DNA of 64,000 nucleotides from Medicago truncatula (Eukaryota > Streptophyta > Magnoliopsida > Fabales > Fabaceae), in assembly GCF_003473485.1 (NCBI RefSeq), contig NC_053044.1, positions 2,430,501 through 2,494,500 on the forward strand, written 5' to 3'. Made by a program: the position numbers and the translations under genes. How positions within the stretch are numbered: the stretch's first letter is position 1; each line of letters opens with the position of its first letter. Below are positions 1 to 13,031 of the stretch, one piece after another. The notes below the pieces were generated by a model. The model was not told the origin of the DNA. It searched no databases and saw nothing but the letters and a program-made list of their open reading frames with translations.

Positions 1-1995
1 AGAATCAACACCAAAGTGCTTTTGGCTTTATGACTTCTTGGATGAAGCAAAATGAGTTATATGCTACCCTTTTTATAATACAAGCAAAGGGAAAAAGAAA
101 AAAAAATCACTTGGCGTGGATCAAGGCTTTTCAAGGGTAACAATATTAAAAAACTTGTATAGTGTTTTAGTCTAAGTCTTTTCTTCCTTGATTAACAATT
201 CAATTGTGATATTTTTGATAATATTAAAGTAATGTCATTGCATGGGGATTTTAAAATGGCAAGTAAGTTGTGAATCTTATTGAGACATGCACTACAAATC
301 AAACAAAGTTTGAAACCGTTTTCCAACAAATCCTTATAGTCACCAATTTTGTTTTTGGTTTATTGTAGTTTGGTAATTAGTTATAGTTATGATGACCAAA
401 CCTTAGAGTTGAATAATTATTTTTTGGAACTTATACTGTTTGCCTTTTCTATGTTATTTTATTCCTTTTGGATAATGGAGGCAAAGAGAAGAAAATAATC
501 TATTTATATTTGGTCAAATGGGAGTAATGACCTATTATAATGTCAGTACATGTACATCTTTCTCTAAATATAAATTACCAATTTTTTTTTTTTTTTTTTT
601 ATATAATACATCTCTAATTAACACTATTAATTTTTTCTTCAAATTTTAGCTATAATAAATTTAGTTTTCATGTCAATCCTCTCAATTTAAGTGTGATTGA
701 AGAGGCGAGGATTTATGTTTGGACGCATTCCTATTTAAACGAAGAAAATTGAAAGATAAATAATTTCTCTATCTTAATAACTGAACATAATTTTAAAAAG
801 ACAATGTAAGTTATTGTCAAATTTAATGTAAATATAACATTTCTTAATAGATATTAGTGCTACCATCCTTAAAAAGAGAATATTAGTACCATGCGTAAAA
901 AAAACATATTAGTATCGTGGGATACCCCTCTTTTATGTCATTTATGCGTTAAAAAAGAAATTAATATATAATGGTCGGCAAGGAGCGACGTATCTCTTGT
1001 AAGAGTGAGTTCAACTTTTACAAAAAAAATTTGTGTCGATGAATAATATTTTGTGCTTCTGTATCTTAAGGTATACCTTAACTTTGATGAATTCGAGAAT
1101 CATCAGACATAGATTTATATATATAACGTCTAAAGAGAAATGTATTAAAAAAAAAAAAATGTATAAACACACATAAAAGATAAAATTGGAATACCACAAG
1201 CCAATACCAAATGAATAAAACAATATTTGATTAACACTCGTATGACATCTTTAAAATGATGAAACCACATGAAAATGTAGGACCATATAGCATCAAAGTT
1301 TCGAAACACACATGACTTAATCCTCTCATTATGTTTCTCATGTGATTTAGCTTATCCACCATCATGGCTAAAATGTGAATCCCTAAAACCTGTTTGGTGT
1401 GACATTGGAAACAATCCCCCAAAACCAAAAGTGCAAAGTTACCAATATTATTCCTCATTGGTTTTTCTTTCTTTGATTCTATTTTTTGTCAACATTGACA
1501 TGAAAAGAAGAGGCGTAAATGGCGCCATTTGGAGGGTTATTTTATGCCTAATATATGGACCTTGAATTATGCTAAGTAAACGGCGCCGATTAGTGGATTC
1601 AAAAGAGACATGAAAAATTAAGTAATTAGCATAATCACATTTTTTATTTTGCTAAAGCAAAAAATTAGCATAATCATGCATATGGTCTCTTTGCTGCTTT
1701 TTCTGAGGTTTTGGCTTTTGCTTTCAAATGTTGTGACTTTTTCTTGGTATTTCCCAAATCCTATCTTCTTTCTTCCTATCCTTTTTAGAAACAAAACACT
1801 TTATCCAAAAAAGAAGAAGAAACAAAACATTTTGAATCTCCCTTTTTCCCGCCATTTCAAATTATCTAGTTTGTTTATTTTTATTGAAACAACTTAATAT
1901 ATACAAGTACTATAGTAAAACCACTAAAAAAAAATCGTAAAATAAACTTATTACGAGGGAAAATTTAATTAATAAAAGTTTTGTTGTGTGATAAG
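1..1995. other. AT-rich intergenic stretch, no gene seen
   Basis: I see no coding exon, RNA gene or clear transposon ends here. Short open frames have no recognisable content. There is a long T run near 582-600. The composition is ordinary legume intergenic DNA. Confidence 0.5.
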
Positions 1996-2539
1996 TGTGA
2001 GTTAGAAGTCTCTTGTTGCTTAGAAAAGTGGAGATTGAACATTTTATAAGTGAGAGAATCTATAAACTCAATGCTTTAAGGTTTTGGATTAAAGCGTGGT
2101 TTCTCTCTCACTAGTCTCGTTGTTCCGAGTCCAATATAGATGACCCCTTAGGCTCCCCTCGTGGCCCCAACAGTGGTATCAAAGTTGTGGTTCGACCAAC
2201 TTCTTGTGTCAAAATCTTTTTGACAAAGTGTTCAAACAACGGGTTCTGTTGAGCAGTGGCAACGACGATTCAAGTAAGTGTATGCAAATGAAAAACTCAT
2301 GTTTGAGGAGTGAGCATGCTAAATTGATGGACTCAAACTTGAGGGGTAGATTGTTTTATGGCAAATGTGAGTTAAAAGTATCTTATTGCTTAAAAAAAAA
2401 TGAAGGTCGACCATTTTATAAGTGAGAGGATCTATAAACTCAATGCTTTAGAGTTTTGGATTAAATTGTGGTGTCTCTCTCGTCTCGCTGCTATGAATCG
2501 AATGTGCATGACTTCGAAAACTCCTCACGTAACTCATCA
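1996..2539 (+). mobile_element. Miniature LTR element (TRIM-like fossil)
   Basis: Two direct repeats of about 175 bp (1996-2172 and 2366-2539) both begin TGTGAGTTA and end in CA, as LTRs do. One base after the first repeat lies TGGTATCAAAG (from 2174), which matches the usual initiator-Met tRNA primer-binding site. Only about 190 bp of non-coding DNA separates the repeats. This layout defines TRIM elements, which are non-autonomous and move with help from larger LTR elements. The two LTRs have visibly diverged, so the copy is old. I could not establish a clean 5-bp target duplication. Confidence 0.75.
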
Positions 2540-2866
2540 AGTTTATATATCTAGTTAAATTTTTTTATGATGTAGCACAGTTTGAAAATGCATTTTATTA
2601 TACTTTAAATTACTTAACTATATATTTATTGAGGTGGTAAAGTTCAACTTAGAGAGGGTTGTTAACGATAAAAGGTCTTGATATAGCTATGAACTTATTT
2701 ATTTCAGTTAGAGACAATCATTAGAGACAGAACGTTTGTATTTTAAAGGAAATTATTTTTATTTCATGGCAAAAAGTTGGAATTTATTATATTTAGTTTA
2801 AGAAAATTAGCTGAAATATTTTTTGGTTATATGAAACAGTTTTATTATAAGTGTGTGTGAATAATT

Positions 2867-3626
2867 TTTTTTAACAAACAAAAATGAAATATACTAACAT
2901 TGACAAAGTAGTGTCCTTAGTACAAGGTGTACCAAGAAAACCACTAAAATTTACAAACAATCGGTCAAAAGTTTCAAAATAAATTAGCCGATGTCCAAAC
3001 AAGCAAACAAGCTCGACCACCATGTTGAAAGCCATAAACAAAATTGGCATTTTTTGCTTTCAGCCACCAAAAGGAATAAAACTTAACTTTATCCAACAAT
3101 TGTGGCATGAAACATTCTAAATTCTTAAATAATATATTATTAAGTTTATTCCACACCATCCACACACAAAGGAACCATATAAGCTACAAGAACGAGTATC
3201 GAGCTTTCAAGCCACATGTTGAATAAATAAATTGACAGAAGTGGTCTGAAAGAACCTGAGTATCTGCACCCGATAAACCAATCAATGATCGCACTAACTG
3301 CCAAAGAGAGCCAAAGGTGCTGCAAGTGAGAAATAGGGTGCTGCAAGTGAGAAACAAGTGCTGAGCAGACTCAACTTGACCACATCCAGAGACACAAAAA
3401 CGACTTTCTGAAGAAATGATGCCGCGAATCACCAAATTTGATTTTGTTGCCAAACTGTCACAAATCAATCTCCACACAAAAATTGAGACTTTCGAAGGCA
3501 CCTGATTATGCCAAACTAAATCTGTTAATGGTTCCACCTGAGGAGACTCCCGAGAAGTTAATAATTAGTAAACGCCAGAGACTTAATACCCGTTATAGGG
3601 AGGGGTCATGTTGCCACTGCCACTAA
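2867..3626 (-). mobile_element. LINE (L1-type) 3' fragment with zf-RVT region
   Basis: Minus-strand frames at 3537-2974 encode the C-terminal part of a plant LINE reverse transcriptase. They carry the zinc-binding zf-RVT pattern (W..QVPSKVSIFVWRL, then GCGQVESAQHLFLTC, then FWWLKAKN). The copy is 5' truncated, is spread over several frames and contains a short internal duplication around 3318-3360. It ends in an A-rich tail, read as T's near 2865-2875 on the plus strand. It resembles the 11476-12637 copy and is a dead remnant. Confidence 0.75.
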
Positions 3627-3787
3627 TCTGAAATATTAGTCTACAAAGAAACATCATAAAGAAGTAGTGTATGTAAGTAATTAAAAATATTTATATTAAA
3701 AAGTTAAAGTCGAATATGGCCAAATTAGAAAGAAAAAAAAAGAGTCTAGGAAAGTAGGGATTGTTTGGTATACTAAGCCAGTAAAAT

Positions 3788-4108
3788 ATAGGCTTAATTA
3801 CATAATTTTGATCCTTTATTTTCACTTCCTCACGAAATTTTTCAATTCATTTTAAAATCACCTTTTTTTTTTTTAATCTTTTTTTGTATTTTTTGACTTA
3901 AAAATGCTAATGTGACATATTTTGAAATTTATAGAAAATCCCCCTTATAAACTTCAATTTTAATATGATATATCACCATTTTCAAGTTGAAAATATGAAC
4001 GGATCAAATTGGATGATTTTTAAATAGAAAAACTAAATTTTCGAGTGAGTAAAAATTGAAGACGAAAACTCTAATTAAACTGAGGGATCAAAAAATTTAA
4101 GCAAAATA
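3788..4108. mobile_element. MITE-like inverted repeat (candidate)
   Basis: The left end (GGCTTAATTACATAATTTTG, near 3792) has a degenerate inverted counterpart near 4070-4101, in which GAGGGATCAAAAAATTTAAG reads back as CTTAAATTTTTTGATCCCTC. The size, AT-richness and the 'gcttaatt...gatcc' ends fit dispersed legume MITEs. I could not fix a target duplication. Confidence 0.4.
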
Positions 4109-4135
4109 CAATATTAGCAATGTCCATCAAGCCTA

Positions 4136-4312
4136 TTTTTAGCAACATTGTTTTTTGAACACTTTCTTTAATACTCACTTTCTTATTGGTTTAAATCATT
4201 GTGGGTCTACACATTGGAAATAGAACTCATGCAAAGTGGTAGGACATGCATTGATTCCATCCAATAAATTTTTTATTTTAGAGAGTGTTCAAAATTGAAT
4301 ATTACTAGCATT
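4136..4312. mobile_element. Short MITE-like inverted repeat (candidate)
   Basis: The left end reads TTAGCAACATTG and then TTTTGAACACTTTCT. The right end is its approximate inverse (AGAGAGTGTTCAAAATTGAA then TATTACTAG). The interior is non-coding. Boundaries are approximate. Confidence 0.45.
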
Positions 4313-5206
4313 CATCTCTATAATTTTTTATTTTATTTAACGAGACAATTCTTTTATATTTGATGATAGACAATAATACTTAATATATTTATCAATGGTG
4401 TATGTATTTAAAATTTGGAAATAAAAATTGTTTTTGATTTTGTTAATTGTTAAGTTATTTAAGATCAAAAGAGTGATGTTTGTCTCCTGAGAAGTCACTT
4501 GATTGCAAGATTTACCTTATAATTTAGAGGTACTCAAGTTCGAGATCCGACACTAAGAGATAAAAAAAGTGGTAACGTATACTTGAGATGATGATAATAA
4601 TATGTCTCTATACCTAATCAATTATAGTTTACAAGCACATGACATAAGAAATGCTAATCTACAATTCTATTTTATTTTGGTGATACTAAAATCATATTTA
4701 AATATTTTATTTATTTGCTTCGTATGTTACTATTTGACAAAGTTAATGTGTAATGACTCAACTGATAAACTAAAAATTGAAGGAATTGGTGGATCTAGAA
4801 AATATTAACCTCCTAACAACCAACTTGAAGGAATTGGTGGTCTATAAGAAAACAACACATATGTATGGTTGCTTGCTTGTGTGGAATGTGGATGCATGAA
4901 TAATGAAGAGAATTAATGATACCTTTTGGAACTAACAAAAAAAAACGACGTACGATTGAATATTCGAGATCCCTTATCTATAGTCATGGATCTTGCATAT
5001 TGGCAAAGGGTTATGAACAGAAGTAGCATAAAGAAAGGCTTTTCATCTTGCTTTCTTTAGTGTTCTACGTTAAGTGTCATTTTCTCTTGACCAATCTTTG
5101 GGATAACACTGAATAAGTAAGCAAATGATACGATAGTAATAATGCTGAGATTCAGGCAAATATCGGATAAAAATTAGGTATTGAAACAATCCATGTAGTT
5201 AATGTC
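4313..5206. other. Intergenic, no gene seen
   Basis: No coding exon, RNA or complete mobile element could be supported here. A short direct repeat around 'gaaggaattggtgg' occurs at about 4779 and 4827. Confidence 0.4.
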
Positions 5207-5209
5207 TTA

Positions 5210-5583
5210 GGCTTTGTTTGGGAGTTTAGAGGGGAATGGAGGGGAGGGTTTTGAAAAAAAGGAAGGAGCAAGTGGAAGTAATAAAATACATTGGATTTGG
5301 GATGAGAGGGTTTTGGAGGTTAATTTTTTACTCATAATAAAAAATCTCCCTCATTTGGGGAACTCAAAAATTGTATTGGGGAGAGTTTTGGAGGGTTTAT
5401 ATGAATTTTTCAAATTCAATCTATGTTGTTATAATATTCTTAAAATTAAAAGTATATTAATCATAAGTATTAGTTTATCATTCTCTAAAAAACCGCTGTT
5501 TTAAAAAATGTGAATTTTTTGTCCATTTTTCTATATATTTCCAACCTCCCAAAGCCCTCCCCTCCAAATTCCCAAACAAAGCC
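5210..5583. mobile_element. Tourist-like MITE (PIF/Harbinger)
   Basis: A 374-bp element has near-perfect terminal inverted repeats. The left end starts GGCTTTGTTTGGGA and the right end finishes TCCCAAACAAAGCC. It is flanked on both sides by TTA (5207-5209 and 5584-5586). A 3-bp TTA duplication with GGCTTTGTTTGG-type ends is the signature of Tourist MITEs mobilised by PIF/Harbinger transposases. The interior is non-coding. Confidence 0.88.
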
Positions 5584-5664
5584 TTAAAGTTTGAGGGCTA
5601 CCTCTACCTTTTTTTTTTTTTTTTTTTTTTTTCGTTTAGTTTGGTAAATTCGAGCAAACTGATA

Positions 5665-6000
5665 TTCTCCCTTTGTTCCTGTATATAAGCTCCCTTTCTA
5701 TTTTTCACATTTCTTAAAAAAAGTTGTTAATACAATTAATTTTCTATCTTATTTTTCACATTTCTTAAAAAAAGTTGTTAATACAATTAATTTTCTATCT
5801 TATGTGTTAATATTACAAAATTGTCATTTGTTTGTATGTATATTAAATTTGACTTTTTATATTCAAAGACAAGTTAGTAGTATTAGTTAGAGGTATGTTT
5901 AGGAAATAAATAATAAATGTACTTATTAATTTGAAAATAGATTTATATTTAAGAATAATTTTTTAGGCAAATGGGTGCTTCTATATAGGAATGGAGAGAG
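5665..6000. mobile_element. Stowaway-like MITE with internal tandem duplication
   Basis: The left end CTCCCTTTGTTCCTGTATAT pairs with the right end ATATAGGAATGGAGAGAG in inverted orientation, with TA beside each end. This fits the Stowaway (Tc1/mariner) family. The interior holds a perfect head-to-tail duplication of about 50 bp (about 5698-5800), so the copy grew after or during insertion. Confidence 0.65.
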
Positions 6001-7814
6001 TATTTCTTTGTCCGGATTTATCTATTTGAATGATAGTGGTTTTGAGAATCATGAATGTGAAAAAAGAAGCAAGTTTAAGGTTTTGAATGAATATGGAAAT
6101 GGTGATATCCACATCATATGTGTGGTTGTTCAAAGTACAATGCAATGATTTTCAGATATTTTAGACTCCTTCATGTTACTTCTCAAACTACCTAATCACA
6201 CCCAATTAGATTTTCTCCCCATCTGACATACTTACTACATTATTACGTGATATATCTTCACCTGCTTCTAGAAGTTTGCTAATTTTTTATGGGTTCCTGA
6301 TACTTGATCAAGATCTCTCCAAGACTCCAACATGATTGGACTCGAGCCCTAAATCCAATGTTATCTCTTGATCAGCAATCTAGGCTTTAAATTAATGCTT
6401 AAATTTTAATTTTGACAATCCTAAAATAATTAGTGCTTGCTCCTACATCATAGAAAGATAAACCATAAACTTTTGTTAAGGAAAAAAAATTTACATTGCA
6501 AAAGGCACTTTTTACATTTTTAAGAGTTTGAGTGCACAAGTTTTAAAATATTTTTACTATATTTTTATTCTTAATTAGTGCTTCAAGCGCACTTGTTGGT
6601 ATTTTTCAATTTTGAATGTTACTACATCCATCCTCAAAGGTCTTGGCATAGAGTGCCTCCGGGCACTCTTTAACCATTCCAAAAAATAGCGTGCCTATAG
6701 AAACTAGGAGTTAAGCTCATTGATAAGGCTGGTATCAAAGAATGAAGTCCTTGAAACAAACAGAACCAAGGAAAGGCCGGAAAAGATGGCAAAAAGTTGA
6801 ACATGAGAATCTCAGAGGAAGCAATGTAACATGCATAAATAATTTTAGCATTTAAAATAATTTTTATATCTAAGAGTGAATCCAAATATGCATTACGTTA
6901 TCAGAAGTTGGTAATTTTGAGAAAAATGTAGTGGGGTCCCTATTTATGTTATAATGAAACTGAACAGTCATACCAAAATCATTTGGAAACTTCAAATCAA
7001 TGGTTATACAATGGAAACTTCATTTAGCATATATACAATTTTGTCGAAAAAAAAGCATATAACAATGGTTATACCACATCAATTCCTAAATCTGTGTTGA
7101 TTATTATAAAAGCTCTTTTCTTTTGAATAGATAAAAAGGATGATGAGATAAGGTGCCCTTGCTGGTCATGGCATTAAGCTTGTTCAACAAGGACCCTGGC
7201 AAATATCATACAGGAGTAATCAGATTTCAGTTTCTGCGTCGCCTTCAACCACATTCATAAGTTTGGTTAGTCTGATCCTGAACTGAGCATACATCTAATG
7301 CTGATTCCTTTGCATCACAAACATACAAAAGTTTCTTAACTGCTACAGACAACAACTGCACAAAAAAGAAAGCGGAGAATGCTAAGGTTTATTTATTCAC
7401 TTCAAATGAATGCTCAGTTTACTTTTTAACAATCTGCAAATTATGCAAATTATGCATTGCTTATTTGGTTTACTGCTGTTACTCTTAACTTTTTAAGGAC
7501 CCCAGCAATGTAAAATTACAGACTCTAATTCATATATAAAAAATAGAAATGCTAAACAAGAGAACCAGTTGGAACTGCAAGATTCTACCTCTAGCAAAAA
7601 ACATTGACATATTGGTATTGGTACAATGATAGGTGCAGTGACAAAAGATTGTCAATTAAATGCAGCAAGTGAAGTTAAAAGTTTGAAAAATGTATATCAC
7701 ATTCAGACGTAACAAGATACATTAGTAAAATATAACGTAGTTAGTAAATTTATTAAGAGACTAAAAAGTAGAAAATGGGATGTACCGGAAATTAAAAAAA
7801 TATGGAGCAGAATC
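6001..7814. other. Intergenic; 3' flank of the minus-strand gene
   Basis: No coding exon is supported. The part next to 7815 should contain the 3' UTR of the gene at 7815-11094, but I cannot place its polyadenylation site. Confidence 0.4.
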
Positions 7815-10800
7815 TTAGAGATGTGCAGTAATTCTTCCAGCGCTTATTGGGTCTTCACTATTATTTTTTTTGGAGGCTGTACTTTGATTTGAAGCCATTG
7901 TGCAAAGGTAAGATAATGACTGCAGCCATGAAACCAACATGGGCTTGCGGACAACATCATCAGAATCAGCCACTTGTGAATACAACTCATTCAAAACTAT
8001 GTTTTGTGCATCTTGTGGTAACTTCGTAATCAACTGTGCCAATAGTTGCATCAAGTTGGGCAAGACCTGAAAAGTAGAACACCTTGCATTATTGTAAGTT
8101 TACAAACAATATTTAATCTATTTAGCAATGGCAATTCAGGTTGAAGGTGTGTCATGTGTCTGACACAGACGCAATATTCAATCACTTCTATATTCTTAGA
8201 TTATTATTGGTGTCCACTAGCCAGTGTCAATGTCGTGTCTGGTATCCATTTATATGTCAATGCTTAATAGATTTAATGCATATGGACTAAAGACATTACA
8301 AAAAAAAAAAAAAGGATTAAGAAGCACTTAACATTAAATGGATTACTTTTTAATAGACTGTCCTACTCAAAAGCATTTACCATTTTTGGGTCTCGGAAAG
8401 TCTGTTATATTGCTTAATTTTACATGATGTGGAAAAAATCAAAGTAAAATTCAAAGCAGCAGAGTATAATTTATAAATTAAAGCCTTACTTGTATATCAA
8501 CAAGGAAAACTAGGCGTAGGAGCAAGTCCATTAATTTCTTGCTTGGTTCTGGCTCTCCTTGCCACTGCTTCCATGCATCAGCCTCATGCGTGAAGACTTC
8601 AGAACAGAGCTGATTTGCTTTTTCAACAAGACTGTGAATGCAGTAAAAAGTGGCAGGGCTTCCAGCAGGAAGATGTTGGACCATTCCTACAACTCCAGAA
8701 GCCATTCCCTCGAAAGGAGTGATGTCAGGATATCCCTACATTAATAAAAATGTATTCGAAATTATCATTCTCAAATATTAAAGACCAAGGTATTTGGTAG
8801 AATTATTACCGATAAGGATACTTGTATGTAATGGAAAACGAGCTTCTCCTTCAATGAGACTCCATCAATTTTTTCAGATTCCTTCCCCATAGAAATAAAT
8901 GCAGTGAACACAGAATGAGAGGCTCGAGCTACTTTTCCATTTGGATGTTCCATATATCTAGTTTCTTTTAAATAAGGAAGCAGATTTTCTGCAGTTGATA
9001 ATGTTGACCAGAGAATCCCCAAATTTTATTTAACGAATGCCTAGGGTATCTAGTGCTCAAAATCAATTATAAACAAAACACTACAGATATAATTTTTGGC
9101 CAAAAGCTTGAAATGAAACTAATTTGTGGAAAAACAAAGCAAAACTAAATATGTACTTAGTTGATATAGGATACAAGAACATAGTTGGAGCTACCATGTC
9201 TCCAAATACAGGGCCGGGCAAACACTCAATCAAAGTTGGAATGACTCGTAGGTAAAACAAAACACGGGCTGTTTGCACTTCATCCTTGGACCAAAAGTAT
9301 TTGGTTTTCTGGTCTAGAAGAACATATAATCTTATAAAACACAAACCAAAGAACAAAGAGCAATTCACATAAAAATGCAATTGAATAAATCATACCTGGC
9401 CCATTTGTCAAGTCGCCATAAGACGGTATGGAGTTCACAAAAAAGGTACAAGCATTCTCATTCTTGTTAACACTTGCAATTACCTTGCGAATGGTTTCCA
9501 TATACTCTGGCAAGCGAACATGGCGAAAATATTCCACACAAGATAATGATACTAGTATCTTCAATGAGACTTCGGTTTGTATTTCTTGAGCAAATTTGGA
9601 ACTCAATTTGTGCTTTGTTACAGCTAGTGCAAATACTACAACCATGAGAAAAGCAGATTCCGCGATTTTTTCGAAATCCGTAAGCAACACATCTTCTTTT
9701 CCTTTAAGATGCGTAGCCACTTTCCTGTGTCCAAAGTAAATATCGCGACAGTATTCCCATATAAGATTCTCCACTATATTCTTATTTTCTTCGTCAGCTA
9801 AAACATATTGATTGCAGAAAACACCTGTTACAGCTCCTGCTTCCTTGAAGAGGATATTATCTAGATGTTCTTTTATCTCATTCACCTTCAGTCCACCAGA
9901 ACTGGGTGACAATTCAAACACGGACTCATAAAGGCGAGGCAACGGAAGCATCTCGGTTAACAATGACAAACCAAGGCAAACAAACAAAGAGGAATGGTTT
10001 GAAAACGAAATGGTTCGAGTCATTCCTAACGTAACACACTGAAGCAAAAGTCTATCTTGAAGATCATTGCCTGAGTTTCTAAATCTTAATGTCCTAGAAA
10101 CCAAATCACTGACTAAAGCTTCCACCCGAATAATCGCAGAAGTCCTCATCCTAGTGAGAACATCTACTTTCATACCAGTAGAAGAAGCATATCTATCTGT
10201 AGCTCTTAAAACTCCAATTCCAGACATAAAAACAGCAAATGAAGCATAGTTTTCCTTAAAACTCTCAAAAGTTTCTCTCACCAAAACACTCACTTTATCC
10301 AAAAACCCGAAATTGATCAAATTAGACGCAATCCAATCGAACAAATAAAGAACCATGAGTCCATGAACAGCACTACCTCGAGGCCCATCATCATCTTTTC
10401 CCCAAATTTTAAACAAACAATCGAAGATTCTAACAAAATGAACATTCACAGAAGATGACAAAGCATACCCAATTCCAGCAAGAACGTTAGGCACAAGTTC
10501 ATCAAACAAACAAACAATTCTACACTTATCTACCAGCAATCTAGACAGAATATCCAAGCACAAATTTTTAGTATTTTGAGATAAAGAATGGACAAAAGAA
10601 AAAGCACCCAAAAGTAGAATAGCTTCAGAGAATAATAAAACATGATTATTTCCAAAATGAAATTGAGAAGTAGATGATAAAAATAAGTTAGAAAGAAACT
10701 CAACTACTGAATCAACAATATCAAAAGTTTGTTTGGTGGGTTTTGTGGATTTTCTTATCCATATGTAAAGAAGTCTAAAACAAAGGGGAAAAGATTGATG

Positions 10801-11094
10801 GGAAAGAGAGAAATTTGAAGATGTGAGAATGGAAAGGAGAAGTTTAGCTTGTGGGTCAGCGACATGGAGAGAGGTTTGAGAATTGAGTAAGGTATTGAGA
10901 TGTTGGTGAAGATGGTGTTGATTGAATGAAGAAGAGGTTGATTGAAGGGTGTTTCGGAGATGGGACCATGCTTGAATGATGGATTTCGCAGAGGTTGTAG
11001 TGGGTTGACGAGAGGTTTCTGAGGTGAATTTGTTACCACAACTTCTCTTTAACCATTCCTCCACAAACAAAATGTTGTCTAATTTTCTTGACAT
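7815..11094 (-). CDS. Conserved plant protein of unknown function, five exons
   Basis: An intact host gene. My model joins 11094-9396, 9313-9175, 8957-8810, 8735-8490 and 8066-7815 (minus strand), giving 827 aa; all four introns are GT..AG and every junction keeps frame. The ATG at 11094 is the first in frame: a TAA lies just upstream with only non-ATG codons between. Exon 1 gives about 566 residues of leucine-rich, helix-forming sequence without a recognised catalytic motif, suggesting an alpha-solenoid (ARM/HEAT-like) fold. The C-terminal exons carry well-formed segments (for example VAPTMFLYMEHPNGKVARAS and DITPFEGMASGV) that look conserved. No signal peptide or membrane anchor is evident. 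From memory it resembles the plant family of Arabidopsis At1g73970; this was not checked. An extra GT lies at 9156 in exon 2's frame, but the donor at 9174 is the one that continues in frame into exon 3. It is the only ordinary single-copy gene in the window. Confidence 0.85.
8130..8290. repeat. Dispersed 'gtgtc' MITE relic in intron 4
   Basis: GTGTCTGACACAGACG and TGTCAATGTCGTGTCTGG motifs flank an AT-rich core within the 423-nt intron. Similar motif sets recur near 37155-37200 and 46395-46540. This points to a repeat family whose ends are rich in GTGTC/GACAC. Confidence 0.45.
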
Positions 11095-11475
11095 CTTCGG
11101 TGAGTGGTGAAGCTCTGCCGTCACTCTTTATAGTGAACCCGGATTCTCTCAGTGTCGGATCCAGGATCTTGGCCTTGGTGGTGCAAAATATTAAACTCCA
11201 AAATGCTGAGGAATTAAAAAAACGGCTGCAGATCTTCTGCTATAAATTTGGCAGAAGCTCTCTCATTCATTATTCATCTCATCTTCCAAAATTTTTTACC
11301 AAATCTCTCTAAAAAATCCAAACAAATTTATTCAACAAAATCACAAGTAAGTAATTATAATGCTATTAACTTACATTTTAGTTGTTATAAATGTTTTTAT
11401 TTGTTAGTTTTTGAGTGATTTATTATTTTTTAGTTTTTGAGTAGATTTATATGTTATAATTAATTTTTAGAGTAG

Positions 11476-12637
11476 GGTTATGGTATAAAGTTTTGGTGGC
11501 AAGGTATGGTGAGGTGGCTGGGCGGTTGGAGGTTGGGGGTCGGAGTGTTTCTACTTGGTGGAGAGAGTTAGCGAAGATTAGAGATGGTGTAGGCATTGAC
11601 AGAGGGAGTTGGTTTGCAGATAGTGTGGCGAGTAAGGTAGGGACAAGGACTAGTACTCTGTTTTGGCAGGATAGGTGGTTAGGAGATGTTCCTTTGTGTA
11701 GGCGTTTTGGTCGCTTGTTTGATTTATCAATCTATAAGTCGAGCACGGTGGCTGAGATGTTCTCTCTTGGTTGGGAGGAAGGGGGTGCTGCGTGGGGTTG
11801 TCGGAGACGTTTGTGGGATTGGGAGGAGGAGATGATAGGCGAATTTCGCCGTTTACTTGATAATTTTGTTGTACAGACTGATGTTTCTGACAGGTGGCAG
11901 TGGCGTCCTGACACTGTGAGCGGGTATATTGTGCGCGGAGCTTATCATATTTTAGCAGAACAGGTGCAACATATAGGTGATGGTATTGGAGAGCTTGTCT
12001 GGCATAAACATGTACCTTTGAAGGTCTCTATCCTAGCGTGGCAACTACTGCGGGACAGGCTACCAACAAAAAACAATCTTCTAAGGCGTGGCATTATTCA
12101 TCCTACGACCAAGTACTGTGTTACGGGGTGTGGAAACGACGAAACGACTCCTCATTTGTTCTTTCATTGCAATACTCTTGGAGCTTTGTGGCAGCACATT
12201 CGGCATTGGCTAGGAGTTTATGGAGCTGATCCGTATTCTGTTAATGATCATTTTTTGCAGTTTACTTATGCTCTAGGATCTTCGAGGACACGAAGATCTT
12301 TTCTGCAGCTTCTTTGGTTAGTGGGAGTGTGGATTTTATGGACGGAACGTAATAACAGACTTTTCAATAATGTTCAAAATTCCGCGGTACAGCTGTTGGA
12401 AAAGGTTAAGTTTAATTCATTGTGGTGGCTTAAAGCCAATAACATTACTTTTGCTTTAGGTACTCAAAGGTGGTGGTCAGACCCGTTACTTTGTTTGGGT
12501 ATTGACTGACACTTGTTTCAGACTTTGTACAGTGACAACTTGTTTTTTTGGGGCGACCTCTTGAGCACATCTTATGCTAAAGGGGTACTGCTGCCGTTGT
12601 TAATATATTTCATTTTTTATTCTTCAATTTTTTATTT
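11476..12637 (+). mobile_element. LINE 3' fragment with zf-RVT region
   Basis: An open frame runs to a stop at 12507-12509 and gives about 338 residues of the C-terminal third of a plant L1-type ORF2. It begins in the WRELAKIRDG region, passes LFWQDRW, and reaches the zf-RVT zinc region (VWHKHVPLKVSILAWQLLRD, then GCGNDETTPHLFFHC) and FNSLWWLKAN. There is no ATG at its start, so it is a 5' truncated insertion rather than a gene. A possible target duplication, TTTTAGAGTAG, lies at about 11465-11475 and again near 12636-12646. The frame is unusually open for a relic, which implies a fairly recent insertion. Confidence 0.8.
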
Positions 12638-13031
12638 TTTTAGAGTAGATGTTAGTTGATTAATTTAGTTAAAATGTTTGCATGATGATTATGTTATAGT
12701 TTAAAATTTTAGGTTTATATTTTAATTTGGTGTTTTATATTTTTTTATTTTATTTTAGTAAGAGTATATTATTTATTTTAAGATAAGTTGAATAATTTTG
12801 TTATATTTTACGTTATAACAAAAAAAATTATGTTAAACTTAAGTTGAATGATTTATGTTATTGTATATGATTAATTTGTTTATTTTAGTTAGAGTATATG
12901 ATTTATAATTTTAGGGTTATTTTTATGATTTTTAGAGTCTATGTATAATTTGCACATCAAGTGTTTGATGAAATGTTTGAATTCGTTTTTCATTGATTGT
13001 TTTTAATTTTTTATTGTGTAGATTTGAAACA

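Noticed and set aside
11493-12509. 338-residue protein-coding gene
   Set aside because: The long open frame has no ATG and matches the C-terminal part of LINE ORF2; it is a truncated transposon.
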